NCBI GenBank assembly: GCA_963971225.1
Contig: OZ020267.1
Span: forward strand, 3,224,001-3,288,000
Length of the DNA stretch: 64,000 bases
Reading direction: 5' to 3'
From: Melieria omissa
Taxonomy: Eukaryota; Arthropoda; Insecta; Diptera; Ulidiidae
The position numbers and the translations under genes were made by a program. This document shows, in pieces, positions 23,801 through 37,200 of this stretch (positions are counted from its first letter, which is position 1; each line of letters starts with the position of its first letter). The notes beneath the pieces were generated by a model, which saw only the letters and a list, made by a program, of their open reading frames with translations, searched no databases and was not told where the DNA came from.

Positions 23801-26800
23801 CGCGTTAATACAAAAAAACTTCGAACGAAATGCAACAAGTTTCAATTTCGGGCCGAAAGTTGCATTGGAATGTGAAGTCGGGACTCCCTGCTGTCTTATT
23901 AGTCACGATTTGTTACGAAATCGACTCCTGCTACGAGTACATGGAAATAAACAGAAATCAGTTAACAGCACATACGCCAAATGTCAAGGGACTGATTTCG
24001 GGCAAACGAGACAAGCGTATGCAACAATCCGTTAAAATAGCCATACGAGAGGTGTGACGAGGCCTAAGCATTGCTTGTGCAACCGTTTACATCGAGCGTT
24101 TCTCTAAATCTTGAAGGCGCCCAAGTTCCAAATTATAAGAATGGTTTTTGTTTTTATGTCGCAGACGCCAAATCGTTGTTGTGCGTTCGCTCACATCCAT
24201 TTCAATACCCATTTCAGTTCTTGACTTGTTCTGTTTGGATTTTTAAAGTTACGTTTTGACGTTTGTTGCTCCACAAATATTGACAGAGTGTTTCGCCAGT
24301 AAGTGAGCAGCTATCTTGAGAATGTCGTTGGCTACTGTTTGCCATCGACAGTTTATTAACATAGGACACCAGTAGCAACATGTGTCAAATACGTGATAAG
24401 CCGTATCAACAAGGACGTGCATACATAACTGTTTGTATTCAAGAGTAAATAAGGATACTCAATGATGTCCAGTAGTCTGCAAACACAATATTCATTGGTC
24501 AAAGTTTAATTTATTATGGCTCATTTCCCAATGCAGCCAAACTAACAAAAAATTCTTATTTTTCAATTTAGTTATTGAGTTGATAGAGGCTTTCGTTGCG
24601 GATCTGAAGTTCTTGGGCTACATCAGTAATTCATTACTAATTATAACCTCTCGAAATCAGGTTTCACTCTGTTGAAACGCCAGGTAACTCTGTCGCTACA
24701 CAAGAAAATTCTAAGGAAAATTGCAGCGATCAATTAAATAATTTTGTGCAGGCTCTACTAATCAATAATCAAGCTACTGCTGGTCCCCAAAGGAAAGTCC
24801 TTTGCAGTATAACATTTATAGATCAAATCGTTATAGATACAAAGTGGGACTATGTCATGTCACAGACTCTTTAGGAAATGTGCTGAACAACTTTTGCTAA
24901 TACAGTCGTGTCTGGGTATAGTGAACACCTCGATATAGTGAACACCCAAATTTTGGCATCGAGCCTCTAACTATAGAAACAAATTTTCAAGCAAAAAACA
25001 AAAAGTGTATTTTGAGCAAAAATGTTAACCTTGATATGGCGAACAACCTCAATACAGTGAATAATTAGTTCACTATATCCAGACTCCACTGTATTGTTAA
25101 CATATTCGTTTGTTCATTTAGAAGACTAGAAGAAGAAGAAGTAAGAAAAAACTTAATTTTTTAGATCGGGCCACTTTTTTGATCTTCTGACTATGCATCA
25201 AACAAGATGTTGCAACATTCTAAACTTCGTTTTCATATTTTCATATTTTATTTTTCTGTAATCTTATAATGTGGAAGTAGTTAATGTGCCAACATACTTG
25301 AAATTATTGTATGTTAATTTTCTATTTCAAATTCCTTATAAAGAATTCAGAAATAACTATTCTTCATAGACTTAGCCAGGAATCACATTGGTTCACATGT
25401 TTTGTGGTATTTTTAACCAAACAACATTGTATTGGAAAATATTGTGAAGAGCTGCAAAACATGTTCATGCGCGATGGACTCTCAATTCCCTCCTTAAAAA
25501 GTTCTCTGTCAGTGCTTTTGTGGAGTAGAATCCCTCCCTTTAAACATCCTTTCTACTTTTTTAGTAATAATGAAAAATGTTTAAAATAAATAAATAGGAA
25601 AGGTTGTGTGCGGCATAAAACAGGACTTTCACTCGAAGGCCAAAATGGCCTCCTGGATTCTTAAATTGCTCTGGAGCAAACCGACAGTCTCAATCTGGGG
25701 CAAACCAGTTCAACCCCTTAATAAAGGATAGCAAATCCGAGAATTCCGTCAGGAATCTTAACCCCAGGGTACGGAGTCTGTAGTTCTGTAGAGCCGGGCA
25801 TTCCGGTTTCTATAGGGTTTTCCAACAAGAGGTGTTATTTTGAATCAACCGGTATTTCGGTAGCTGTCACTTTTGAAGCTTTTATTCTTTGACATTTGAC
25901 AAGTAGAAACTACGCCATTACTAAAAATGGAACGATACACGCTTTAACAACGCATTGAAATGATTAAAATTCACTACAAAAATAGTGCAGTCACCGTTCG
26001 CAAAACTAAAGCATTTTTGGGTCGTCGTGAAGCACCTTGTCGGACCGCAATACAGAAATTGGTGGAAAAATTCGAGCTGTTGGGACAAGTTAGTGATATG
26101 AAGAATAAAACCCGTGCACGTCGCTCACGAACAACTGAGAATATTGCTGCTGTAGCCCAAAGTGTTGAAAAAAACCCAGATTTGTCGATTCCTCGTCCTC
26201 GAGAGATGATTAATGATTTTTTATGGTCGGAGTTGGATGGTATTGATCTGGACAACATTTACTTTCAACAAGACGGCGCTACATGCCACACAAGCAACGA
26301 AACCATTGCTCTTTTACGGAAAAAGTTTCCGGACCGTGTTATCTCTGGAAGAGGTGATCACAATTGGCCACCGAGATCTTGTGATTTAAGACCTTGCGAC
26401 TTCTTCCTTTGGGACCACGTGAAAGATAAGGTGTACGCCAATAGCCCAGCGTCGATTCAAGACCTCAAAGATAGAATTCGTGGGGCTATCGAGGACATAG
26501 GGCAGCCACTTTGCGATTTGGTTATGGAAAATTTCATGAAAACGATATGGTCCTGTAAGCGTGGTCGTGGTGGCCATTTGGCTGATGTTGTTTTTCATTA
26601 TTAACGACATACCTTCCTCTTTATTATGAAATAAACATCCGATCATTTATCTCAAACAATTTAATTTTTCTTTGAATACCAAAATAACACATCTTGTTGG
26701 AAAACCCATTACTTCTTTTTCATCTCCGCAGCGTTTGCAGACATCCAATGGCGCAGTGTGAAGTGATGACTCAAGTGAGCTGCCGTATAGATGTTCGACT

Positions 26801-28246
26801 CAGAGACAGTTCAAATCGCGTTTTCCTCAAGGGAAGGGGTTGCCATAGTGCCCTGCAGGTGCCGGAACCAAGCAAAGAGTGACCCGGTGGTCCCCATTCT
26901 TTGAAGTGCGGTACGGAAACTACCTTTGATTTCACTACAACTGATTCCAGCGCTCCAAGGGCTGCCTAACTATTCACGATAATTTTAACATCTGAGTCAA
27001 AATTTTCTTTTTTACAGATGTGACTATAATAAAATAAAAAAATTATAATAATAAAAAATTAAAAAAGAGTAACTAAATAAAAAAAAATTAAAAAAAAGTA
27101 ACTTAATAATAAAAACCTTTCAAAAGTCATGAAATATTATTAGAAACTAATGTAGCATAAAATAGTATAAAAAAGTAAACTCAGGTTTTGTAAAATAAAC
27201 AAACAAAATATTTATTTAAAAAATGCTTAAACTTTTTGAAGATCTGGTCCGTAAACCACAAAATACTTCTTTTTTTCTTCTTCTGCACATTTTTCTTTCA
27301 ATGTGGTGAAACAAATTGTAGAACATTGCATTAGAATAGACATGTGAAGCAAATGTTATATACCATATACTATGGTTAACATATATGTATATATGCATGT
27401 ACGGTATGAGCTTGAGTACACACGCATGTGTTGTATCTGTGTGTGTGTAAGTGGCGCGTATGAGTACATCTGCCTTATTTTTCTATGTGTTAATTCAATG
27501 CCAAAAAAAGTAAAAATCTTAATTCGAATAATACATTCTGACAACATGACGGATCACCATCGAAAATGCAGAGGCAAAAGCACTGAAATCCATGTTGATT
27601 GTCGTCGTCGTTATTGTTTGTTGTTTTGTTGTTGTTGTTGTTGTTATTGTTCCTGTTGTTAGTGTGGCATTTTTCTTTTTGTACTCTGTTATTTTGCTGA
27701 AAAACCACGCACACATGTGCACGAAAAAGTACGCAGTCCACATGCAGCCATCCATATTACGGCACACATTGTATGTGTATTTGCTCTTGTGACCCCCCTG
27801 CAACATAAGGGTGTTTTCTTGGATGCAGCACACACATCGACATACGCACAGTAAATAGGTAAAATATAAGCACAATATATTTGAAATAAGATGGGCGCCA
27901 TAGTTGTGTACTCGGCGGCACAGCCACCTTTCGAAGTATGGATGGCGAAACAGGCTACGAAAAGTGTATCTCTTGAAACGCTTTACTCCACAAATATTGA
28001 TCAATTGTTATGCAACTTGCTATCAAAAATGATTTCGCAATGTGCCATAAGCCATGCACCTCCCATTTTCAGCTAATAAGCCAACAAATTAATATACCAC
28101 GACTGAACTTAAAGGATCTAATAACTCAAATTTAATCCATTCAGGACCACTGACGCTTCCCCACTGTCGCAACAGCAATGAATGAGATCGTTAATTGATT
28201 TTCCCAGCGGCCGCAATTCGAATTAATGAAAACTGATCCACATAAT

Positions 28247-28295
<49 letters not shown>

Positions 28296-31200
28296 ACACA
28301 CATGCATACTTCTGCATGCTTGCAAATTAAAATGTCAACATTACAAATTTAAAGCATTTTTCGTGCCTTCGCCAAATGCGCCCGACGCGTCGCAACGTGG
28401 CCCGGCGCAGTGGAGCGGCCACTTAGTGTCTTATCAAATACGAGCATGTTGTCTTTTCGCTTTAAAAATTTTTCCTTCTAAATTTTTGACAATGATGCTA
28501 ATGTCATCATCAATCTTGGGCGACAATTTTCACAAATGCTCGCTTTGCGGGCAAGGCGCAACGACGCAACTGTCTAAAAGTGTCGCCGTCAATACCAAAA
28601 CAAGACCAAACACCAAAATACCAAAAGACCGAAATACGCGCACCGGGCGCAGTCTGAGCGACAGCGACAGCGTCAGCGACTGCAAATTTCGCATTGGCAC
28701 TGGCAGCGCCGATTGGCGGGTTTCTCCTTTTCGACAACGACGGCCACGACGCCGCACAAATTTCATTAGACAAATTAACAAATTTTGGCTTTGGCTTTGA
28801 CTGGTTTTGGGGAGGGGGATGTCATGAAATGCGAAGTGAGTGGGAGGGCGACGTTGCGGTTTGGCGTGACGTGGCGTGGCATGGAGCGAGTAGAAAATTG
28901 GCATTCGAGTGCGAGACAAGCGGCATTAACGTGTACTTGTTAAGAAAATGACTTGTTTACACGAGATAATTCTTCCATAATAAATCATTTTCAATTTTCT
29001 AATTCAATTAAATCGATATCGACAACGGGCAGGGGCTTTAAATGTCAATGCATTCAAGAAGGCGAGTCGCAAAAATTCGGTGTTTTTTTTTCTTGCGTGA
29101 AAGCTGAAATAATATTAGCATAAAAAGTAAATTCAAATTAATATTTGTTTAGTTGCCCCAAGTTGCCGGATAAGTTTGTGCACTCTCCGCGTCAAAACAT
29201 TTGCACAATGTGTGGTTAAAGCACTTAAAAAGGTATTTAGTGACTGAAGAATACTTATCATGTCCTCTATTAACCCTAGTGTGTGTGCTGAAAAAACATC
29301 CTTACCCGTGTGATGAGGTACCCGGGTACATAAGTACAAATTGTATGAAAATTTCCAACTTTTTGTTTGTAAGTAAAAGTATATTTTATGTTTCGATATA
29401 AAATTGGGAGATTTGGGTACCCGGGTACCTAGTCACACACATAAGGGTAAAAACCGCACTGACCAAACGTCATCTTGCTGAGAGATTAACCAATATTTCA
29501 AAACGTTCCACAAAGTGAATTATGTAAATAAAATCGAATTAACTAATTTGAATTGTCTAAAATAAGTAAATTTTTTTACAGAGATTACTGCTGGGACTTG
29601 GAAAGTAAAATTAAATATAGCTCAATAAAATCTCTGATGGACCAGCGACCCGTCCATTTCCTTGTCTGTCCTATAAGTTAAGGATTAAACTTAAAACTTG
29701 ATGCGAACTTTGAAAGAGCTACGATTTTTTCAAAGCAGTGATCTTGAACTGCGGCAGCTGCGAAAAAAAGGGTTTTCTTTTAATTTTCATGTTGGCTAAT
29801 CACGACGCACGTTGGGAAATTATCTTCAGAATTCCTCAGAGAATTATGTGCTTTGATTTTTTTAAATTACCCCTACCAGGAGCTGGTACCCTACAGTCGG
29901 AAGTAAAGAGTTTTAGAAATATGCATAATCAGAAGCAAAAAAAAAAGTCAATATTTTGATAACTGATTCTCGTAGAAGATCAAAAATAAAGATACACGTG
30001 TTTTAGGGTTTTTTAATTTGAGCACTTTTTTGCAGCACGGTTTATGGTTTCCGAATGTATAACAAAAATTTTAATAACTTCGGAAATAAAAAAGATAAAG
30101 GATTGAATTTTCGCATAACGGTTTCCCATAAGTAGGAGATGATTTATTCCAAAAATGAAAAAAATTCGCCCACGGCCACGCCTACTCTCCATACAGACTT
30201 TATTTTTAACAATATTAAAATAGGCGAAAATGTTGTTGTCATGCATTCAAATAGACACTTAGCCCACTTTTATAAAATTAGGCAAATTCTTTCTTAAAAA
30301 ATCTAAACTATTCATTTACTTTTATAAAGCACGGAAAAGGTTAACTGACAAGTATAACTTTCCTCACTAAAAGTTAAACTAATGACTTATTATGTATTTC
30401 AATGGGTTAAAGAGGCATGTCACACCTATTTCGCATTCATTTTGTCGCAGGACTACGCAGATAAGTTTGGTACCATCATATAGCTGAATGTCCCACCTAA
30501 TCAGTGTATAGGTATTTCAAAAAATGCTGTGGAATCTCAAAAGTTACAGTCCAGAGAAAATCCCAATAATTCTCATTTTTATCAAAAAATTAGGCAAAGG
30601 TTAGATATGCTTTGTTCTATATATATATATTGCTTAAATATTGTAACCCCACATATGAAAAATAATGGGATTTCATTAAAAAATATAGATTCTACGAGCA
30701 TCTGAAGACAGCCTTGTTAACGATATTTTGCTAGAAGTGAAAATACGGCCTGTGAAAGGCCGTAAAGTCCAGGTCATGGGATGAAGAGACATGAAAAGTT
30801 TTGCTGTCTCACTAGCCTATCTATATTACGAAAAGTAAAAAAAAAATTCAGATTCGCAACTTTTGAATTTCCTTCAATGCGAGCGTTTTTGCCTGTTTTT
30901 GCTCAACGTGCGACGTTGGACCACGAAACTTAACAAAACAGCCGATTTAGATGTAACTTGGAACTGCTGTGTGATTATTATTCGAATATTGGTTTATTTT
31001 GGGAACCTAGATAATCTTTTTTTCTTACTATAAGTAGATAATCTTTTTTTTCAACCACGATCGAAACCAGATTGACCGCATCACCCACTTTAAGTTTTAC
31101 ATGCTTCCGATTACGAATCAACACTTTTAGTCGAAGTAAATCCATGATTCAACCATTGTTTCAGTGGTCACAATCGCGTTCATGTTCCAGTATTGGCGAA

Positions 31201-34200
31201 CTTGCGATTGAACTGAGATATCGCCGCCGACCCATAACAAACCGCAAAGAACAAACAAATGCGCTCAGAAAACAATACAACCAAAATATTGTACGCGGTA
31301 TCGCAGTAATAAAAGCAAAGCACCACAATGAAACTTCAACTTGACAGGTTTTTGTTCGAGCGACGTAAATTTGTGTACATGAAAGCAGCGTTTTCTTTTT
31401 ATCTATTAAAACTATTTGTTGCCGTTGAACTGTGCCGCCAAACACGCCCGCACGCTTGCGGCCAGTACAGCAAAACACTCTTAAGTGTGACCAATTTCTT
31501 CAGTTCCAAGCCCAAATTACAAAATTCATTGCTCCACAAACGACAACAGAAAGCAGCGGCCGCAGCAGCAACACCGCCAACAGAAGTTCTTGCCGGCGGG
31601 CAGTAGCAGCGTCACTGATAGTGTCGGCAGAGCGCAGCCAACGCGTCAATTGTTGAGGTACTCGAGCACCTCAGACTGAGGTGACACCACGTCCAATAAG
31701 TGCGCATAAATCCAAAGAATGCCGTTGGAGAGGGGCGGCGCCTTTGATTCAAAGATCACATTTTAATGCAAACGATTTACAAAGTCAAATCGAGCGTAGA
31801 AATAAAAGACTGCCGAATCAGAAGCAGTGACACAGCACGAAGGTTGATTTTTCTGGTCTTTACATGTTTATTTATGCTGTCAAAAAAATTATCACCACTC
31901 AAAAAAGCGGCAGTCACTCGTACTTGCACTGTTGTGTATTTTCGCTCTGTGATTCACGTTTCGCAATTTGAATTGCGAACAATTTCGTATTAGTGCTTTG
32001 GTAAGGTTGTCAAGAAAAACAAGCAACAAAAGTAGAATTGGAATCTACATACTTGTATAAATTGCAGAAACAAAAATTGCCCAATTTGGTTTTTGTAAAC
32101 AATACATTGGAGGATGGATTTCAATGACGAAATGCTAAACAAATTTTCGAAGCTTATTGAACTTTTCTTGTACAGAAATTTAACGATGAAATGAACAACC
32201 GCAGTCACTAAAACGCTTTTGAAAGGCTTTAATTTTTAATTGTATTTAAATATGAAATATAAATGCAAATTCAATCTTCAATTCAAAGTCAGAGTTGTAT
32301 GTTAGTTCAAGATTTAACTCGAGTGAAAGTGTAAAGTAAATGCAATACCAGCAAAGGCTAACTGAAATGTTCAATTGTTGCACTTTGCACTTTAAATGTT
32401 TACAATTTTGTAATGCAATAAGTTAGTTAAGATAGAAGTTGGAAAGCAACCATTGCCACCTTTTATAAAAAGCTTAACCTTTTAGCAGTTTCCAGTTGAT
32501 CTTAACCGGTTTAATATTTATGTATCCGTTTTAGTTTCAGAAGCTTACGAAAGAAGACTAATATATAAGACTGCAAGACTGTTTCAAAAGATAATGAACA
32601 ACTACAACGATCATTATGTGAAGGGCGACATTGCCCACCCTTATTTATTAGTTAGTCATCGTGGCGATGAAGAATTATTCTGGCTCCCGCCAACAATGTA
32701 TGCTTTTGGCCACTTTTTGGCTCTTTACTATTTGCTTATTAACTATTTATATTTATAACCACACTCGCTGAGCCTCGCGGCTTTGCTTCCACGATACAAA
32801 TTCTGAACCCATTGTTGACACCGTCAGATGTTGATTAAAAAAAACCAGTGCCTTATTATCTTTCATTTCAAGTGTTTTCAAAAATTTTGAAGTCAAAAGT
32901 CCCATTAAATTAGATGTTTAATCACATTCACATTTACTCCAAACAATCTCTTAACCCTTGGCTTACCACGGTAGATTTCGATTTTCAAAAAAATTAAAAG
33001 CACGTTTTAATTATTTCCTGATTGAAGTGATTTTGCTAAGTTTGAAGTCAAAAGGCCCAATAAATCTCATTTCTCGATTCAAACTGTTAACCCGTTAGAT
33101 TTTGATTTTAAAAAGTAAAAACGCGTGTCAAATTATTTCTCACCAAGAGTAATTTCACCAAGTTTGAAGTCAATGGGCCCATTAAATCGTGTTTTTTCAC
33201 AGTTTCTCCAAACTTTTAACCCGTCGTTGACCCCGTCCAATTTTCATATTCGGATAAAGATAGAAGTTGGAAAGCAACCATTGCCACCTTTTATAAAAAG
33301 CTTAACCTTTTAGCAGTTTCCAGTTGATCTTAACCGGTTTAATATTTATGTATCCGTTTTAGTTTCAGAAGCTTACGAAAGAAGACTAATATATAAGACT
33401 GCAAGACTGTTTCAAAAGATAATGAACAACTACAACGATCATTATGTGAAGGGCGACATTGCCCACCCTTATTTATTAGTTAGTCATCGTGGCGATGAAG
33501 AATTATTCTGGCTCCCGCCAACAATGTATGCTTTTGGCCACTTTTTGGCTCTTTACTATTTGCTTATTAACTATTTATATTTATAACCACACTCGCTGAG
33601 CCTCGCGGCTTTGCTTCCACGATACAAATTCTGAACCCATTGTTGACACCGTCAGATGTTGATTAAAAAAAACCAGTGCCTTTTTATCTTTCATTTCAAG
33701 TGTTTTCAAAAATTTTGAAGTCAAAAGTCCCATTAAATTAGATGTTTAATCACATTCACATTTACTCCAAACAATCTCTTAACCCTTGGCTTACCACGGT
33801 AGATTTCGATTTTCAAAAAAATTAAAAGCACGTTTTAATTATTTCCTGATTAAAGTGATTTTGCTAAGTTTGAAGTCAAAAGGCCCAATAAATCTCATTT
33901 CTCGATTCAAACTGTTAACCCGTTAGATTTTGATTTTAAAAAGTAAAAACACGTGTCAAATTATTTCTCACCAAGAGTAATTTCACCAAGTTTGAAGTCA
34001 ATGGGCCCATTAAATCGTGTTTTTTCACAGTTTCTCCAAACTTTTAACCCGTCGTTGACCCCGTCCAATTTTCATATTCGGATAAATGAAAAACACGTTT
34101 CGAGTTATTTTACATTTGAAGTACCTTCACCAAGTTTGAAGTTAAAAGGCTGAACAAAATTTTTTTTTCCATACATACTTTTAACCCGTCATTGATCCAG

Positions 34201-37200
34201 TTAGATTTGGATTTTGAAAATAATAAGAAACACGATCTAATGTTTTTTTAATTTAAAATTATAATTTTTGAAGTCAATAGGCCCATCGGTTTATATTTTT
34301 TTCTGAGACTTCCCGTAAAGAAACCATAAGCCATTGTTGAAAAATTATAAAATACCTGGCGAATTATTTTTGATTTTCTATAAAGTATTTTCAGGAAGTT
34401 TGAAATCAATATGTCTATAAATTAACGTTTCTTCATAAAAGACCTTAACACAAGTTTTTTCCCTTTAGGATCCTAATTTCAAAAAGTCCCGTCTTAGCGT
34501 AGGTTTATTCTTCAAGCTGTGCGACTAAAGATTCCAAAGCTATTCCATACAAAATATTTGAGTTGTATGGGCGGTGCCACGCCCCCTTGTTAAATACGCG
34601 CCCTATTCCATCTATGGAAGGACATGACTAAATAGTAAGTTCGTGTAACTTATGGTTCCAAAGTTATTGCCCCGACTTTTCTTTTTTCTTAACCTAAGCG
34701 CAGCAATTACGAACAAGCCCGTCGATGGAAGTAACCAATTTGGTTCAGTCGTTTTCAAGTTTTAAGAATCCGAACGGACCAAGATTCATTTTTATAGACA
34801 GTCGAATCCACTATTGGACTTCTGTTGAGATAACAAACCGTGGCTATTCGCTGCTTACAAGTGAATGCTTAATACATAAATACATTCAAAATTCATTAAT
34901 TTGAATAACAAATTTTAAACTCAAAGAAACTGTTAATTAATTAATATTCTCTTTCTATGATTTTGATCAAACTAGTCAAAAATAGTTAAAGAAATAATCA
35001 AATCGGAAATAATTAAATCAATAATTAAATCAGAAATCATATTAATTACACTGTGGAAACATATGTAAATCAATAAAAATCAGTTTAGTATTCATGTGAA
35101 CAAGTTTAAGGAATAATAATGGAAATACTATATTTGTTCACTATCGGAGCACAGTGTACAGAAGCACTTTTACAGACGCAAACAGCAAATGGGTAAAATC
35201 GTTGGCGCATTGACAGCAGGTCACAACCAACAAAAATACCTCAACATTCTCCGGTTTTGCTTTTAATGGAGTACAAATTACACTTTGCTTCCCCCGTGTG
35301 TGGAAGCGCTTTTAATTCCGTAAGATGATGGATTACCCGGCGCCAGTTTTGTTGAATTTATTGATAAGTCGAATGCGAGGAAATTACCAGCCAAGTTTAT
35401 GAATGTGTCGTCTGCGTGCGCGCACTGTCGATTGTCAATTGTACGCATGACACCTTTGAGTAGCGCCAATAGTTGGAATATCGCACTTTGTTTCCGCACA
35501 AAATCGAATTCCGAACGTGAGTTGGCGCACATTTTCATATGAATTTAGTTAATGTGCGAGTAGTTGGTGAAGAAATGGCAGAATTAACTCTTTACTGCGT
35601 GTCTAAGTGCAAATCCGAGCGCGATTTGGAAATCTTTGTAGACCAGCATTGGCGAACATTGGCTGCGTCGCGTCGTAGGCAAATACGAAACTTGATATTG
35701 CCTTAAATTCGACTCTAAAAATATTAAACGCCAGCTCAGTATTCTAGCACGTCAAGGAATTAAATGAGTTTTCGTGAACGCAAATAAAAGATAAGATATC
35801 CTCGTTTACTTAGGAATGGCGCATGGAGTGGATAGCGAACGGCGGTTTGCGAGCCAGACACCCTGCTCGTGATGCAACGTCTGCTCCTCAGCTAATATTA
35901 CTCAATTTCGGCGAGTGCCCTAGTGTTGACTTCAAACATATCCTTTAATGTGCACAAACAAAGTCCGGCAAAGCAAAACGGCGAAAGAGAAATCGAGAAA
36001 ACGAAAATTGGGAGCAGCGAGCGCACACTTGGCGCAAAGCTAATGCGGTTTCCTTGTACACGGACGCAGTCCGCACAGCGAAAATATGAAAAGTGACATT
36101 TTAGGTGTGTAAATATGACAGAATTCCATGTCAGCTCGTCTCGGCCGTGCGGCATGGGTGCAACTGAGCGACGTTGGGAGGAGGCACAGACAAAGCAATT
36201 CAAGTATTGATTCGCACAAAAATGTGCTGCATAGACGACCAGCGACCAGCGACCAGTGACTGTTCAGCCGGACGGATATTGAAAAGCTGTAAAAAGTAAA
36301 CTTAAGTGTTTATTAATTTTAGTACATTTATCACCCCATAAATCGTTTTCGATTAAATCTTAAAAGAATAATTGCTGGCGATTTCTAACCCACATAAATG
36401 TACACGAAAATTGTCATACGAAAAGACGGCGCACGTAAGACGGTGCGACGGCGCGACGCTATGCGGCGAGTTGTGCTTTTTGTGACCCTTTCGAACAAGT
36501 ATTTAATAACACGCTTTCAGAACTGTTAACTCAGCGCACAGTGCGGCGCTTGTCACGACATTCTAGAAACTCAACTCGAACCGCGGGCACGGTTTGTGCG
36601 CGCCGCGCGCCGCACGTCGCGCTGCCCAAACCCAATTGCTGCAGTGATGTTATCTCGCATTCCTGGTGGTCACTTTTCAATCCACAATATCATTTCATTT
36701 CATTCAACTCAATTCAACTACTTTTCGAAAATGTTGGTAATTAATTCATTTGGCCGCGACCGCGACTGCGGCGGCGATGGCGACTGCGACTGTGGCTGTG
36801 GCTGGTGGTGGTCGCTGTGCCAGCGAGTGAACTCAGAGTTCATAGAGTAACGTCGCGTGATAGTGTCAAGAAATATCAAAACATCACATCAAATAAATGT
36901 TAACTATGCGCCAGCAACAGCCAAGCCGCCGTGAGTTGTGCGTTTGTGTGTGGATGTGTGTATGCTGAAAAGCAAAATTTTGTTGGTGGAACGTTTGACA
37001 GACGCGATGTCTGCCACACCGCGGGTAGGGATCGTATTATTTTTCGTAGACCAAACGTCAAATGTTGCTTTTTGGTTTGCTGACTTAACCAAAAAATATT
37101 CGTACTGACCCTTGTTCGAATAAACCAACGGGCTGCATAAGTATGTGTGCATGTAAATTTATTTTCACTTTTCACTTTACACTTCATATTTCATATTGTA

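Noticed and set aside
28249..28302. CRISPR-like or other functional array
   Set aside because: It is a plain CA microsatellite in eukaryotic DNA.
33125..34153. Two frames starting with the same peptide ([13 protein letters not shown])
   Set aside because: They are copies created by the 828-bp duplication and consist of translated satellite-like repeat.
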